Shown: positions 7,843 through 14,734 of the stretch, in pieces
Numbering within the stretch: the stretch's first letter is position 1
How the letters are laid out: every line of letters starts with the position of its first letter
DNA from: Clostridiales bacterium
GTDB taxonomy: Bacteria > Bacillota > Clostridia > Lachnospirales > Lachnospiraceae
NCBI GenBank assembly: GCA_021204765.1
Contig: JAJPYU010000256.1
Location: forward strand, 1 to 23,765
Reading direction: 5' to 3'
Length of the DNA stretch: 23,765 nt
Position numbers and translations under genes: made by a program
Notes under the pieces: model-generated
Databases searched by the model: none
What the model was told of the DNA's origin: nothing
What the model saw: only the letters and a program-made list of their open reading frames with translations

Positions 7843-8811
7843 TCAGAGCCTGAGCCCGACGTACGCCGCCATACACAGTATCGCGGTCACTATGGAAAAT
7901 ACCGCCACCACCCTGGTCTCCGACCAGCCGGAGAGCTCAAAGTGATGGTGGATGGGCGCCATCTTAAAGAAGCGCTTGCCGCCGGTCTTCCTAAAATATG
8001 TGACCTGGATCATCACCGAAATAATCTCAACCCAGTATATCAGTCCCGCGATAAGTATAAATATGGGCATCTGCATCATGTAGGCCGCCGCCGCAACGAA
8101 GCCTCCCAGAAAAAGGGAGCCGGTGTCGCCCATGAATACCTTTGCCGGATAGACATTGTAGAGTAAAAAGCCCATCAGCGCCCCGATGACTGCACAGCAG
8201 ACGGGTGAGAGGCCTGCATTCAGTCCCACAGCCGCCACGGTGAAAAATACAGCCACCACTATGGTGATGGTGGAGGCCAGTCCGTCCAGTCCGTCAGTGA
8301 AATTCACTCCGTTTACCGTGCCGATGACCGCCGGGAACAGTATGATCACCGCTGCGACTACGGGCAGGTCCCAAGTGGTCCCCTTAAAGGGCACCAGCAT
8401 GGCCAGTGAAGTGCCTGAGTGTAAAAGGTAGACGGCGAATACAGCCGTCACCACCAGCTGCAGGAGGGCTTTCTCCCAGGAGAGCAGCCCGTCTGAGACG
8501 TGGGTCTTTCTGTGGAGCTTTACTTTTAAGATATCGTCCAGGAAACCTATCACGCCGAATCCTAAAGCCACCAGCATGACGGGGATCACCTTAGGATATC
8601 CCTTCGCATAGATGAGGCAGGTGACCACCACGGCAACAATGAAAATAATACCGCCCATGGAGGGCGTCCCGGACTTTTTCTGGTGTGAGGCAAGCTCCTC
8701 CCGCTCGTGGTTGCTCATGTGCATCTTTTTAAGTCCGGGTATGACTATGGGTCCCAATATCGCCGCTATGGCGAAAGCTATCAATATAGGCAGGATGATT
8801 TCAAAAGTCAT
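7843..8811 (-). CDS. mraY: phospho-N-acetylmuramoyl-pentapeptide transferase
   Basis: Integral membrane enzyme that transfers phospho-MurNAc-pentapeptide to undecaprenyl phosphate, making lipid I. It is 322 aa with about ten membrane segments. Signature stretches are all present: S-G-T-P-S-M-G-G near residue 50, G-F-L-D-D-I-L-K-V (~88), N-F-T-D-G-L-D-G-L-A (~170), the F-M-G-D-T-G-S-L-F-L-G-G motif, and the cytoplasmic histidine motif M-A-P-I-H-H-H-F-E near residue 285. The ATG is preceded by GAGAGGAG. It lies between the PBP gene and murD, the standard dcw order. There is no sign of damage. Confidence 0.97.
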   Translation of the reverse strand: MTFEIILPILIAFAIAAILGPIVIPGLKKMHMSNHEREELASHQKKSGTPSMGGIIFIVAVVVTCLIYAKGYPKVIPVMLVALGFGVIGFLDDILKVKLHRKTHVSDGLLSWEKALLQLVVTAVFAVYLLHSGTSLAMLVPFKGTTWDLPVVAAVIILFPAVIGTVNGVNFTDGLDGLASTITIVVAVFFTVAAVGLNAGLSPVCCAVIGALMGFLLYNVYPAKVFMGDTGSLFLGGFVAAAAYMMQMPIFILIAGLIYWVEIISVMIQVTYFRKTGGKRFFKMAPIHHHFELSGWSETRVVAVFSIVTAILCMAAYVGLRL

Positions 8812-8854
8812 AACTCTCCTCTCTTGCAGGCTGATTCCGTTGCTTTTTTGATAT

Positions 8855-8878
8855 GCGGCGGCACTCCGCAGCCGCCGC
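8855..8878 (-). other. GC-rich hairpin between the PBP gene and mraY
   Basis: A perfect 8-bp inverted repeat GCGGCGGC/GCCGCCGC with an 8-nt loop lies 26 bp past the PBP stop. No U-run follows on either strand in the correct place (on the minus strand the stem is followed by ATATCAAAAAA). It is therefore more likely an mRNA-stability or processing hairpin than a terminator. Confidence 0.5.
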
Positions 8879-8904
8879 GCCGGAAACAGGTAAATCGTGC
8901 CGGC

Positions 8905-10908
8905 TTACTCTCCCGCTATGGTCTGCCCGGAATTTCCCACTATATCCAGTTCCGTATTTATTCCGGTCTGCTCCTCATCCGGGTAAATGTTAAGGTAGGG
9001 CAGGGCTTCCTCCAGGATCTCCCGTGCCACGTTCTGGGCATAGGAGGAATGGGCCTGATCAGCCACGTTGGGCTCGTCCACCACCACATAGAGCACCACC
9101 TGAGGCTCCTCGGCCGGGACTGCGCAGATAAATGATACCAGGTATTTCCCTGCGGCACGGGTGGAAGTGGCATTCCCATCCTCGTCCAGCACATACTTCT
9201 GTGCCGTGCCGGTCTTGCCTGTCATGGAGTAGCCGTCCACCTTTGCAGTGGTGCCGGAGCCCTCGTCCACGACGCCTTTTAAGTATCCGGTGACTGTCTC
9301 GGCAGTCTCCTCCGAAACGGTCTGTTTAAGGAGGGTGGGCTCTATGGTCTCCACGGTATTCCCATCGCCGTCCAGGAGTTTTTTTACCACATGAGGCTGG
9401 TAATAGCTGCCTCCGTTTACTATGGAAGAATAGGCGCTGGCCAGCTGTATCATGGTCACGTTGAAATTCTGGCCGAAAGCATTGGTGGCCAGATTTATCT
9501 TCGTCATCTGATCGGAGGAATACACAAGGCTGTCGGTCCTGCTCTCGCCGGGAAGGTCGATATTTGTCCTGAGGCCGAAGTTAAATATCTGCTGGTAGCG
9601 GGAGAAATTGTCTCCTCCTATCAGATAGGACATCTGCATCAGGGCATCATTGCAGGAATTCTCCATGGCCTGCTGTATGGTCTCCATGCCGTGGCCGTCC
9701 CGGTTCACGCAGTGGATGTAGTAATCCGCGATCTGCTCGCCGCCATCGCAGTAAAAGGTCATATCCTCAGTGAGGGTCCCGGTGTCAAGTCCGCAGGCTA
9801 TGGTAAAGGGCTTGGCCGTGGAGCCGGGCTCATAGGTGTAGGTCAGGGCAAAATTCTGCTTCAGGCTCTCCACTGCCGCCGACTGCTCCTCCTGAGTCAT
9901 CTCATCCAGCTCCTCATCCGTGTAAAAGAGCTCCAGATTCTCCGTGGCAGAGAGAGTGTAGTCGTAATTCGGGTAATTAGCCATGGCCAGGACTTCTCCG
10001 GTATTCGGATCCATCATGAGAGCCGCTATGTGCTCCGCCCCGCCTTTTTTTGTCGTCTCATCGGAGAGGGCGTCGTAAAACTCCTTTATCTTGTCCTCGC
10101 AGATGGCCTGGAGATTCTCATCCACGGTGGAGACCACAGTCTCGCCGTCAATGGCCTCACGAACCGTCACCTCATAATTGGAGTCGGAATTTAAGTATCC
10201 GTAGCGGCGTCCGTCGGTACCGTTTAATACGTCATTGTAGCTGTCCTCTATGCCGCCCAGGCCCACGTCGCCGGAGGCTGTGTATCCGATGAGCGCGCTG
10301 GCCAGGGAGCCATAAGGATACTCGCGGGTGTACTCCTTCTCGAACCAGATACCGTTTATGTTGGAATCACCTTTTACCTCAACTGTCTCCCCGGTCTCCT
10401 CATCCACCTCGGTTTTCCCGCTCTCCATCTCCTCGAATCCTGCTATCTCATCGGGAGTCAGGCCATCCGCCAGCTTGCAATACTGGCTGGAGGGATGGGC
10501 ATCGATATAGTCCTCTATCTCGGAAAAGCTCATGTTGAGCTGGTCTTCTGAAAAGCAGGTCTCAAGGGCATCAAGGGTGGGTTCAAGGTATGCGTCGTTG
10601 GAGGTGAGAACACTGCAGTCCAGGATCAAATTATAAACATCAGTGCTGGTTGCCAGGACCGTACCCTTTCTGTCGGTAATGTCTCCCCTGCGGAAAGGAA
10701 TGGTGGTACTGGAATAGCCCTGGTTGGAAAGGACAATCTTCTCGTACTTGCCGCTGCTGGTGTACTCTATATACGCCAAACGCCCGATCAGTGCGATCAG
10801 GCATATGACGATAATGACAAACAATACCGAGAGCTTCTTCTTCATCCGGAAAAGGAACCTGACTGCTGTTTTCGGTTTCTTTCTCCTCTTTTTCTTCCGG
10901 GACGCCAT
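8905..10908 (-). CDS. class B penicillin-binding protein (FtsI/PBP2B/SpoVD family)
   Basis: D,D-transpeptidase that cross-links septal peptidoglycan, anchored in the membrane and acting outside with FtsW. It is 667 aa: a Lys/Arg-rich cytoplasmic tail (4-13), one membrane segment at about 26-45, the dimerisation/pedestal domain with R-R-G-D-I-T-D-R-K-G (73-82), and the transpeptidase domain from about 290. The active-site motifs are S363-T-A-K366, S418-C-N420 and K565-T-G567. The C-terminus ends about 65 residues past the last catalytic strand and shows no PASTA repeat, unlike B. subtilis SpoVD and PBP2B. The ribosome binding site GGGAGG lies 7 nt before the ATG. It starts 18 bp after the ftsL-like gene. 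Whether it acts in vegetative septation or sporulation cannot be told from sequence. Confidence 0.92.
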   Translation of the reverse strand: MASRKKKRRKKPKTAVRFLFRMKKKLSVLFVIIVICLIALIGRLAYIEYTSSGKYEKIVLSNQGYSSTTIPFRRGDITDRKGTVLATSTDVYNLILDCSVLTSNDAYLEPTLDALETCFSEDQLNMSFSEIEDYIDAHPSSQYCKLADGLTPDEIAGFEEMESGKTEVDEETGETVEVKGDSNINGIWFEKEYTREYPYGSLASALIGYTASGDVGLGGIEDSYNDVLNGTDGRRYGYLNSDSNYEVTVREAIDGETVVSTVDENLQAICEDKIKEFYDALSDETTKKGGAEHIAALMMDPNTGEVLAMANYPNYDYTLSATENLELFYTDEELDEMTQEEQSAAVESLKQNFALTYTYEPGSTAKPFTIACGLDTGTLTEDMTFYCDGGEQIADYYIHCVNRDGHGMETIQQAMENSCNDALMQMSYLIGGDNFSRYQQIFNFGLRTNIDLPGESRTDSLVYSSDQMTKINLATNAFGQNFNVTMIQLASAYSSIVNGGSYYQPHVVKKLLDGDGNTVETIEPTLLKQTVSEETAETVTGYLKGVVDEGSGTTAKVDGYSMTGKTGTAQKYVLDEDGNATSTRAAGKYLVSFICAVPAEEPQVVLYVVVDEPNVADQAHSSYAQNVAREILEEALPYLNIYPDEEQTGINTELDIVGNSGQTIAGE

Positions 10909-10926
10909 TGTCTTTCCTCCCGGCTG

Positions 10927-11571
10927 TTAATTTGATGCCACATCGGCATACTGGTTCATGTAATCATCGCTCTCCACTGAGAAATACTCTATCTGGGAAG
11001 TGGAGGGATAGACCAGTCCCAGGTCTTCGGCTCTGTCCTTCACCTCATCTAAGGTCATTCCGGTCTCCACTCTGGACTCCAGGATATCGTTGGCTGCTTT
11101 CGTCTCACTGACAGTGGTCTCCATGGCAGCTATAGAAGACATACGGGAGGAAATCTCAGACTGAAGATTGATGAACCATACGCAGGCCACCAGGCACACG
11201 ACTGTGGCCAGGGTAAGGAACACCACATATCTCCGATTAAGGACCAGGGCACGCTCCATATTGCGGCGGACTGCCGCCTTTTTCGCATGGGAGCGGCGGA
11301 CCTCATCAAAGGATTTGGCTTTCTGCCGGGGCTGTCCGGCAGGCACCTCCTGGATGCGGCGGACTGTATTGCCGTCTACATAAGCTGTATTCCTTCCGCT
11401 TCCGCTGCGGTCTGAGCTGCTGTGATCGTAATTTCTTCTGCCCGTATTGCGCATGCTGCTGCGATCGTAATTGCTTCGACTCATACTGCTATAACTGCTG
11501 CGGCCGGCTGCACTGCGGCCGGTACTGCTGCGGCTGTAATTATAATTGTAACTGCTTCCCCTCGCACTCAT
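10927..11571 (-). CDS. ftsL: FtsL-like division protein with long disordered N-terminus
   Basis: Small bitopic divisome protein by position and topology. It is 214 aa, nearly twice the usual FtsL length. Residues 1-66 are a low-complexity stretch of Ser, Arg, Tyr, Asn and Gly (repeats of the kind G-R-S, S-R-S, Y-D-R-S). A basic region follows (~80-113), then one membrane segment at about 115-134, a short coiled-coil-like stretch (~136-170) and a FtsL/DivIC-like C-terminus (D-E-V-K-D-R-A-E-D-L-G-L-V-Y-P). The ATG overlaps the rsmH stop in ATGA, implying translational coupling. The FtsL assignment rests on context and topology because sequence conservation in this family is low. The extended cytoplasmic tail is unusual. 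Confidence 0.78.
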   Translation of the reverse strand: MSARGSSYNYNYSRSSTGRSAAGRSSYSSMSRSNYDRSSMRNTGRRNYDHSSSDRSGSGRNTAYVDGNTVRRIQEVPAGQPRQKAKSFDEVRRSHAKKAAVRRNMERALVLNRRYVVFLTLATVVCLVACVWFINLQSEISSRMSSIAAMETTVSETKAANDILESRVETGMTLDEVKDRAEDLGLVYPSTSQIEYFSVESDDYMNQYADVASN

Positions 11572-12527
11572 TTCTTAACTTCTCCTGTCTGCTTTATAAA
11601 CACCCTCAATTTCGCGCTCTTTGAGCGGCTGTTGGACTTTATCTCGTCCTCGCCGGGGAGTATGGGCTTTCTTGTCATCATTTTTCCCTTTGGAACCTTA
11701 CCGCACACACATACCGGAAAGCCGGGCGGACAGGTGCAGGGATTCTCATTTCGCCTGAAAGCTTCCTTTACCGTCCGATCCTCCAGGGAGTGAAAAGTAA
11801 TGACGCAAAGTCTCCCGCCCTCCTTTAAGCGGTCGATCATGGCGTCAAGTGAATCTGCAAGGATGGTAAGCTCCCGGTTTACCTCTATGCGCAGTGCCTG
11901 AAAAGTACGCTTGGAGGGATGTCCTCCGGAGGCACGCATTTTTGCGGGAATGGCAGCACGGATGATCGCATTCAGATCCCCGGCCGTCTCGATGGGCTTT
12001 TCACTTCTGGCCCTGACTATGTGCTTCGCAATGTTCTTAGCGAAAGGCTCCTCCCCGTAATCGCGGATGATGCGATACAGGTCCTGCTCGCTGTAACTCT
12101 TAAGGATATCCGCTGCCGTGAGGCTCTGCCGCCTGTCCATTCTCATGTCCAGGGGAGCGTCCTCATTCATGTACGAAAATCCCCTCGCGGCCTCATCAAG
12201 CTGGAACGAGGAAACCCCCAGATCCAGCATGATGCCGTCCACTTTGCCGATACCCCGTTCATCCAGCACCTCATCCATATCGGCGAAGCTGCTCCGGATG
12301 ATATCGGCTCTCTCCTTGAAAAAGCTTAATCTTGCTCGGGCTGCCGCTATGGCGTCATCATCCTGATCCAGTCCGATGAGCCTGCCTTCCCCGGTCAGCC
12401 GTCTGCATATTTCTTCACTGTGGCCGCCACCCCCAATTGTGCCGTCCACATATACCCCCTCAGTGTCTGTGATCAGGGCGTCCACGGTCTCATAAAGCAT
12501 GACCGGTACATGGGAAAAATCCTTCAT
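11568..12527 (-). CDS. rsmH: 16S rRNA (cytosine(1402)-N(4))-methyltransferase
   Basis: SAM-dependent methyltransferase (formerly MraW) that modifies C1402 in the 16S rRNA decoding centre. It is 319 aa, the typical length. Key parts: H-V-P-V-M-L at the start, the SAM-binding loop D-G-T-I-G-G-G-G-H-S (~28-37), G-L-D-Q-D-D-D-A, the D-L-G-V-S-S-F-Q-L-D and G-F-S-Y motifs (~105-125), D-M-R-M-D, F-H-S-L-E-D-R and the C-terminal N-S-R-S-K-S-A-K-L-R-V. It lies 9 bp after mraZ, and the ribosome binding site is weak (GGGCGGGA), so coupling with mraZ translation is likely. It overlaps the ftsL-like gene by 4 nt. Confidence 0.97.
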   Translation of the reverse strand: MKDFSHVPVMLYETVDALITDTEGVYVDGTIGGGGHSEEICRRLTGEGRLIGLDQDDDAIAAARARLSFFKERADIIRSSFADMDEVLDERGIGKVDGIMLDLGVSSFQLDEAARGFSYMNEDAPLDMRMDRRQSLTAADILKSYSEQDLYRIIRDYGEEPFAKNIAKHIVRARSEKPIETAGDLNAIIRAAIPAKMRASGGHPSKRTFQALRIEVNRELTILADSLDAMIDRLKEGGRLCVITFHSLEDRTVKEAFRRNENPCTCPPGFPVCVCGKVPKGKMMTRKPILPGEDEIKSNSRSKSAKLRVFIKQTGEVKK

Positions 12528-12536
12528 GGTCCCGCC

Positions 12537-12974
12537 CTAGATCCCTAAGCCCATTTCAGCCATGGCCTCGGCGATCTCGTCCATATCCTCGATATCGTCG
12601 TAGGAATTGTCCTCCCAGCGCTCCCTGCTCCAGATCTCAATCCTGGAAAGGACTCCCACCAGGACCACGTCTTTTGAAAGATCCGCAAACTCACGGAGAT
12701 TAGCCGGGATCAGGGCTCTGCCCTGCTTGTCTATATCGCAGTCCGCCGCTCCGGCGAAGAAGAAACGGGAAAACTTCCTCGCATTCTTTCCGGTTAGTGT
12801 CTGCTCATGGAATTTGTTCTCGATGTTCTCCCACTCCTCGTTGGTGTAGACGAAAAGGCAACCGTCAAGACCCTTTGTGACCACAAATGAGTCGCCTAAG
12901 GCATCGCGGAACTTCGCCGGCATGATGATCCTGCCCTTAGAGTCCACGCTGTGGCTGTACTCGCCCTTGAACAT
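12537..12974 (-). CDS. mraZ: transcriptional regulator MraZ (intact copy)
   Basis: DNA-binding regulator of the dcw operon with two AbrB-like half domains, known in other bacteria to bind short direct repeats in its own promoter. It is 145 aa and contains both D-x-x-x-R motifs: D-S-K-G-R (~11-15) and D-K-Q-G-R in the second half. The start is the ATG at 12972-12974, because AAAGGAGG lies 8 nt upstream; the GTG three codons earlier overlaps that ribosome binding site. The 5' part (12844-12974) is included in the 1492-bp tandem duplication, yet this copy is complete. Its promoter, operators and leader are at 12975-13126. Confidence 0.96.
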   Translation of the reverse strand: MFKGEYSHSVDSKGRIIMPAKFRDALGDSFVVTKGLDGCLFVYTNEEWENIENKFHEQTLTGKNARKFSRFFFAGAADCDIDKQGRALIPANLREFADLSKDVVLVGVLSRIEIWSRERWEDNSYDDIEDMDEIAEAMAEMGLGI

Positions 12975-13028
12975 CGAAAACACCTCCTTTCAGTGCCTGA
13001 TCCAGTGGATTTTAAGGGGCTTGCAGAG

Positions 13029-13049
13029 TTATCCACAGATTTATCAACA
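13029..13049 (-). promoter_or_regulatory. DnaA-box pair in the mraZ leader (copy 1)
   Basis: TTATCCACA (13029-13037) is a perfect match to the bacterial DnaA box, and TTATCAACA (13041-13049) differs from it at one position; both are given as read on the plus strand. They have the same orientation, start 12 bp apart, and lie about 40-60 nt downstream of the predicted mraZ transcription start. Binding is inferred. The GTGG in the perfect box also keeps the helical phase of the MraZ boxes, so it could instead belong to that operator. The same pair occurs at 14521-14541 in copy 2. Confidence 0.5.
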
Positions 13050-13053
13050 TTCT

Positions 13054-13090
13054 CCACAATAAGCCACTTTTGTTCCACTTCGCACCACTT
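13054..13090 (-). promoter_or_regulatory. MraZ operator: four phased GTGG boxes (copy 1)
   Basis: On the minus strand three AAGTGG boxes (13085-13090, 13075-13080, 13064-13069) and a TTGTGG (13054-13059) repeat at 10, 11 and 10 bp. They begin at about the predicted transcription start of mraZ. Short GTG/TGGG-containing direct repeats at a 10-bp period next to the mraZ promoter are the known MraZ target in other bacteria, including AAAGTG-type boxes in Mollicutes. Binding by this MraZ is inferred from that pattern. Confidence 0.75.
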
Positions 13091-13097
13091 TTCAACT

Positions 13098-13126
13098 ATA
13101 ATAAGCCCCACTGCTCCAAAAATCAA
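13098..13126 (-). promoter_or_regulatory. mraZ promoter driving the dcw operon (copy 1)
   Basis: On the minus strand a -35 TTGATT (13121-13126), a 17-bp spacer and a -10 TATTAT (13098-13103). Transcription should start near 13091, right at the MraZ boxes, leaving a leader of about 117 nt before the mraZ ATG. No strong terminator lies between here and the spacer hairpins in the cluster, so this may feed mraZ through divIB. Confidence 0.8.
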
Positions 13127-13147
13127 TACCCATTTGGGAAATATGTG

Positions 13148-13195
13148 AAAAAATATAAAAAGCGGGGAGGGGCGTCCTCCGACGCCTCCTCCCCG
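13148..13195 (-). terminator. strong intrinsic terminator, copy 1 (after the chimeric gene)
   Basis: On the minus strand CGGGGAGG, a bulged A and GGCGTC pair across a 4-nt loop with GACGCC and CCTCCCCG: 14 base pairs with one bulge. The stem is followed by CTTTTTATATTTTTT. It lies 47 bp past the chimeric gene stop and just upstream of the mraZ -35, separating the two units. It is a duplicate of the native amt terminator at 14640-14687. Confidence 0.93.
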
Positions 13196-13242
13196 GGGAA
13201 AAGGAGTATGTATTTAAAAAGCTGCAGTGTGCGCAGGGTGTT

Positions 13243-14466
13243 TCAATAGTCCTGCAGGGCGTCAAATCCTTCGGCTCCGGAACTGACGCGGACGACATTC
13301 TCCACGTTGTAGACGAAGATCTTGCCGTCGCCGGCGTGGCCGGTGTAAAGAGCCCTCTTCGCTGTGTCGATGACCAGGCGCGGGGAGACCTTGGAGACCA
13401 CGATCTCCACCTTTATCTTAGGTAAGAGGTTCATCTCCATGGGAACGCCGCGGTAGGTGGCGGTGCGGCCTCTCTGGACGCCGCAGCCCAGGACATTGGT
13501 GACTGTCATACCCATTATGCCGATCTTCGACATGGCGTCATTGAGGACATCGAAGCGGCTCTGCTTTGCGATGATAGTGATCTTCGTGATAGGGACATCG
13601 CTGGCTGAGGTAACGGAAGGATCAGGAGTGCGCAGCTCCACGGGGACTGCCTCGTCGATGGGTACTGCGTCCTCAGGGATGGCAGTAAATTCCAGTCCGG
13701 AGCCCATGCTGTTGATGGCGTTGGTCATGGCGAAGTCCGCGTAAGCGCTGGCGAGGCCGTGCTCTGACTGATCAAGGCCCATGATCTCATCTTCGGCCTT
13801 CACCCTAAGCCCGAAGATCGCCTTTATAATAAGGAAAGTGATGGCGATGCACACTCCCGCAAAGGCCGCAACTGTGAGAACACCCAGGCATTGGAGCCCT
13901 AAGAGCCTTACACCGCCGCCGTAGAAGAGTCCTGTGAGCTGCTCACCGTATCTGTTCTCTATGCTGTAGCCCGGAGCAGAGGCCGTTGCAAAGAGGCCGA
14001 CGGCTATGGTGCCCCAGATACCGTTTATACAGTGGACGGCCACGGCACCCACAGGATCGTCAATGTGCAGCTTGTAATCCAAAAGCCAGACACCAAATAC
14101 TACCAGCAGACCTGATACACCGCCGATGACCATGGCACCCGCCGCATTAGTGACATCGCAGGGTGCGGTGATGGCCACCAGGCCTGCCAATGAGGCGTTA
14201 AGACACATGGACACATCGGGCTTGCCGTATTTTAACCAGGTAAATATCATACACACCACCGTGGCCACTGCGGGAGAGACCGTTGTGGTAAGGAAGATCG
14301 ATCCCAGCTGATCCACGGAAGTGGCCGCGGCACCGGTGTAGACGAAAAGGCAACCGTCAAGACCCTTTGTGACCACAAATGAGTCGCCTAAGGCATCGCG
14401 GAACTTCGCCGGCATGATGATCCTGCCCTTAGAGTCCACGCTGTGGCTGTACTCGCCCTTGAACAT
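13243..14466 (-). CDS. chimeric gene: MraZ residues 1-44 fused in frame to Amt-PII residues 225-587
   Basis: This 407-aa ORF was created by the tandem duplication. The first 44 residues are identical to MraZ and include the first D-S-K-G-R half-domain motif. After Thr44 the sequence changes at 14335/14336 to Gly225 of Amt and stays in frame to the Amt stop. It keeps the second pore histidine region (A-V-H-C-I-N-G), about five to six of the eleven transporter helices, and the complete C-terminal PII domain. It lacks the first pore histidine and the N-terminal helices, so ammonium transport is very unlikely. It has a full copy of the mraZ promoter, MraZ boxes, ribosome binding site and the amt terminator, so it should be transcribed as a single gene. 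It may be a non-functional by-product, a membrane-tethered PII source, or an assembly artefact. Confidence 0.85.
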   Translation of the reverse strand: MFKGEYSHSVDSKGRIIMPAKFRDALGDSFVVTKGLDGCLFVYTGAAATSVDQLGSIFLTTTVSPAVATVVCMIFTWLKYGKPDVSMCLNASLAGLVAITAPCDVTNAAGAMVIGGVSGLLVVFGVWLLDYKLHIDDPVGAVAVHCINGIWGTIAVGLFATASAPGYSIENRYGEQLTGLFYGGGVRLLGLQCLGVLTVAAFAGVCIAITFLIIKAIFGLRVKAEDEIMGLDQSEHGLASAYADFAMTNAINSMGSGLEFTAIPEDAVPIDEAVPVELRTPDPSVTSASDVPITKITIIAKQSRFDVLNDAMSKIGIMGMTVTNVLGCGVQRGRTATYRGVPMEMNLLPKIKVEIVVSKVSPRLVIDTAKRALYTGHAGDGKIFVYNVENVVRVSSGAEGFDALQDY

Positions 14467-14520
14467 CGAAAACACCTCCTTTCAGTGCCTGATCCAGTGG
14501 ATTTTAAGGGGCTTGCAGAG

Positions 14521-14618
14521 TTATCCACAGATTTATCAACATTCTCCACAATAAGCCACTTTTGTTCCACTTCGCACCACTTTTCAACTATAATAAGCCC
14601 CACTGCTCCAAAAATCAA
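14521..14618 (-). promoter_or_regulatory. duplicated mraZ control region (copy 2) in front of the chimeric gene
   Basis: This is the exact copy of the mraZ promoter region shifted by 1492 bp. It has the -35 at 14613-14618, the -10 at 14590-14595, GTGG boxes at 14577-14582, 14567-14572, 14556-14561 and 14546-14551, and the DnaA-box pair at 14521-14529 and 14533-14541. It should drive the chimeric gene and doubles the number of MraZ and DnaA sites at this locus. Confidence 0.8.
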
Positions 14619-14639
14619 TACCCATTTGGGAAATATGTG

Positions 14640-14687
14640 AAAAAATATAAAAAGCGGGGAGGGGCGTCCTCCGACGCCTCCTCCCCG
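14640..14687 (-). terminator. strong intrinsic terminator, copy 2 (native amt terminator)
   Basis: The same 14-bp bulged GC-rich stem and U-rich tail as at 13148-13195. Here it follows the intact amt stop by 47 bp, in its original context. Confidence 0.93.
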
Positions 14688-14734
14688 GGGAAAAGGAGTA
14701 TGTATTTAAAAAGCTGCAGTGTGCGCAGGGTGTT

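Larger units (their letters stand above)
12844..14335. repeat. tandem duplication, copy 1 (1492 bp)
   Basis: This copy runs from inside mraZ (codon 44) through the mraZ control region to inside the amt coding sequence (codon 225). It matches 14336-15827 at a constant offset of 1492 bp with no difference that I could find by eye. The G at 12843, 14335 and 15827 is shared, so the junction has 1 bp of microhomology. Both flanking genes stay intact on the outer sides; only the inner junction is novel. Confidence 0.95.

Noticed and set aside
9391..10194. Long plus-strand ORF (267 codons) opposite the PBP gene
   Set aside because: It is antisense to an intact gene with all catalytic motifs and has no recognisable family features; such mirror frames are common in mid-GC genes.
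12975..12983. MraZ starting at the GTG three codons upstream
   Set aside because: That GTG overlaps the AGGAGG ribosome binding site; the ATG at 12974 has correct spacing and the M-F-K-G-E-Y start typical of MraZ.
13092..13298. Small minus-strand ORF over the amt terminator and its duplicate at 14584-14790
   Set aside because: It reads through a strong terminator hairpin and the amt 3' end in another frame; it appears twice only because the region is duplicated.
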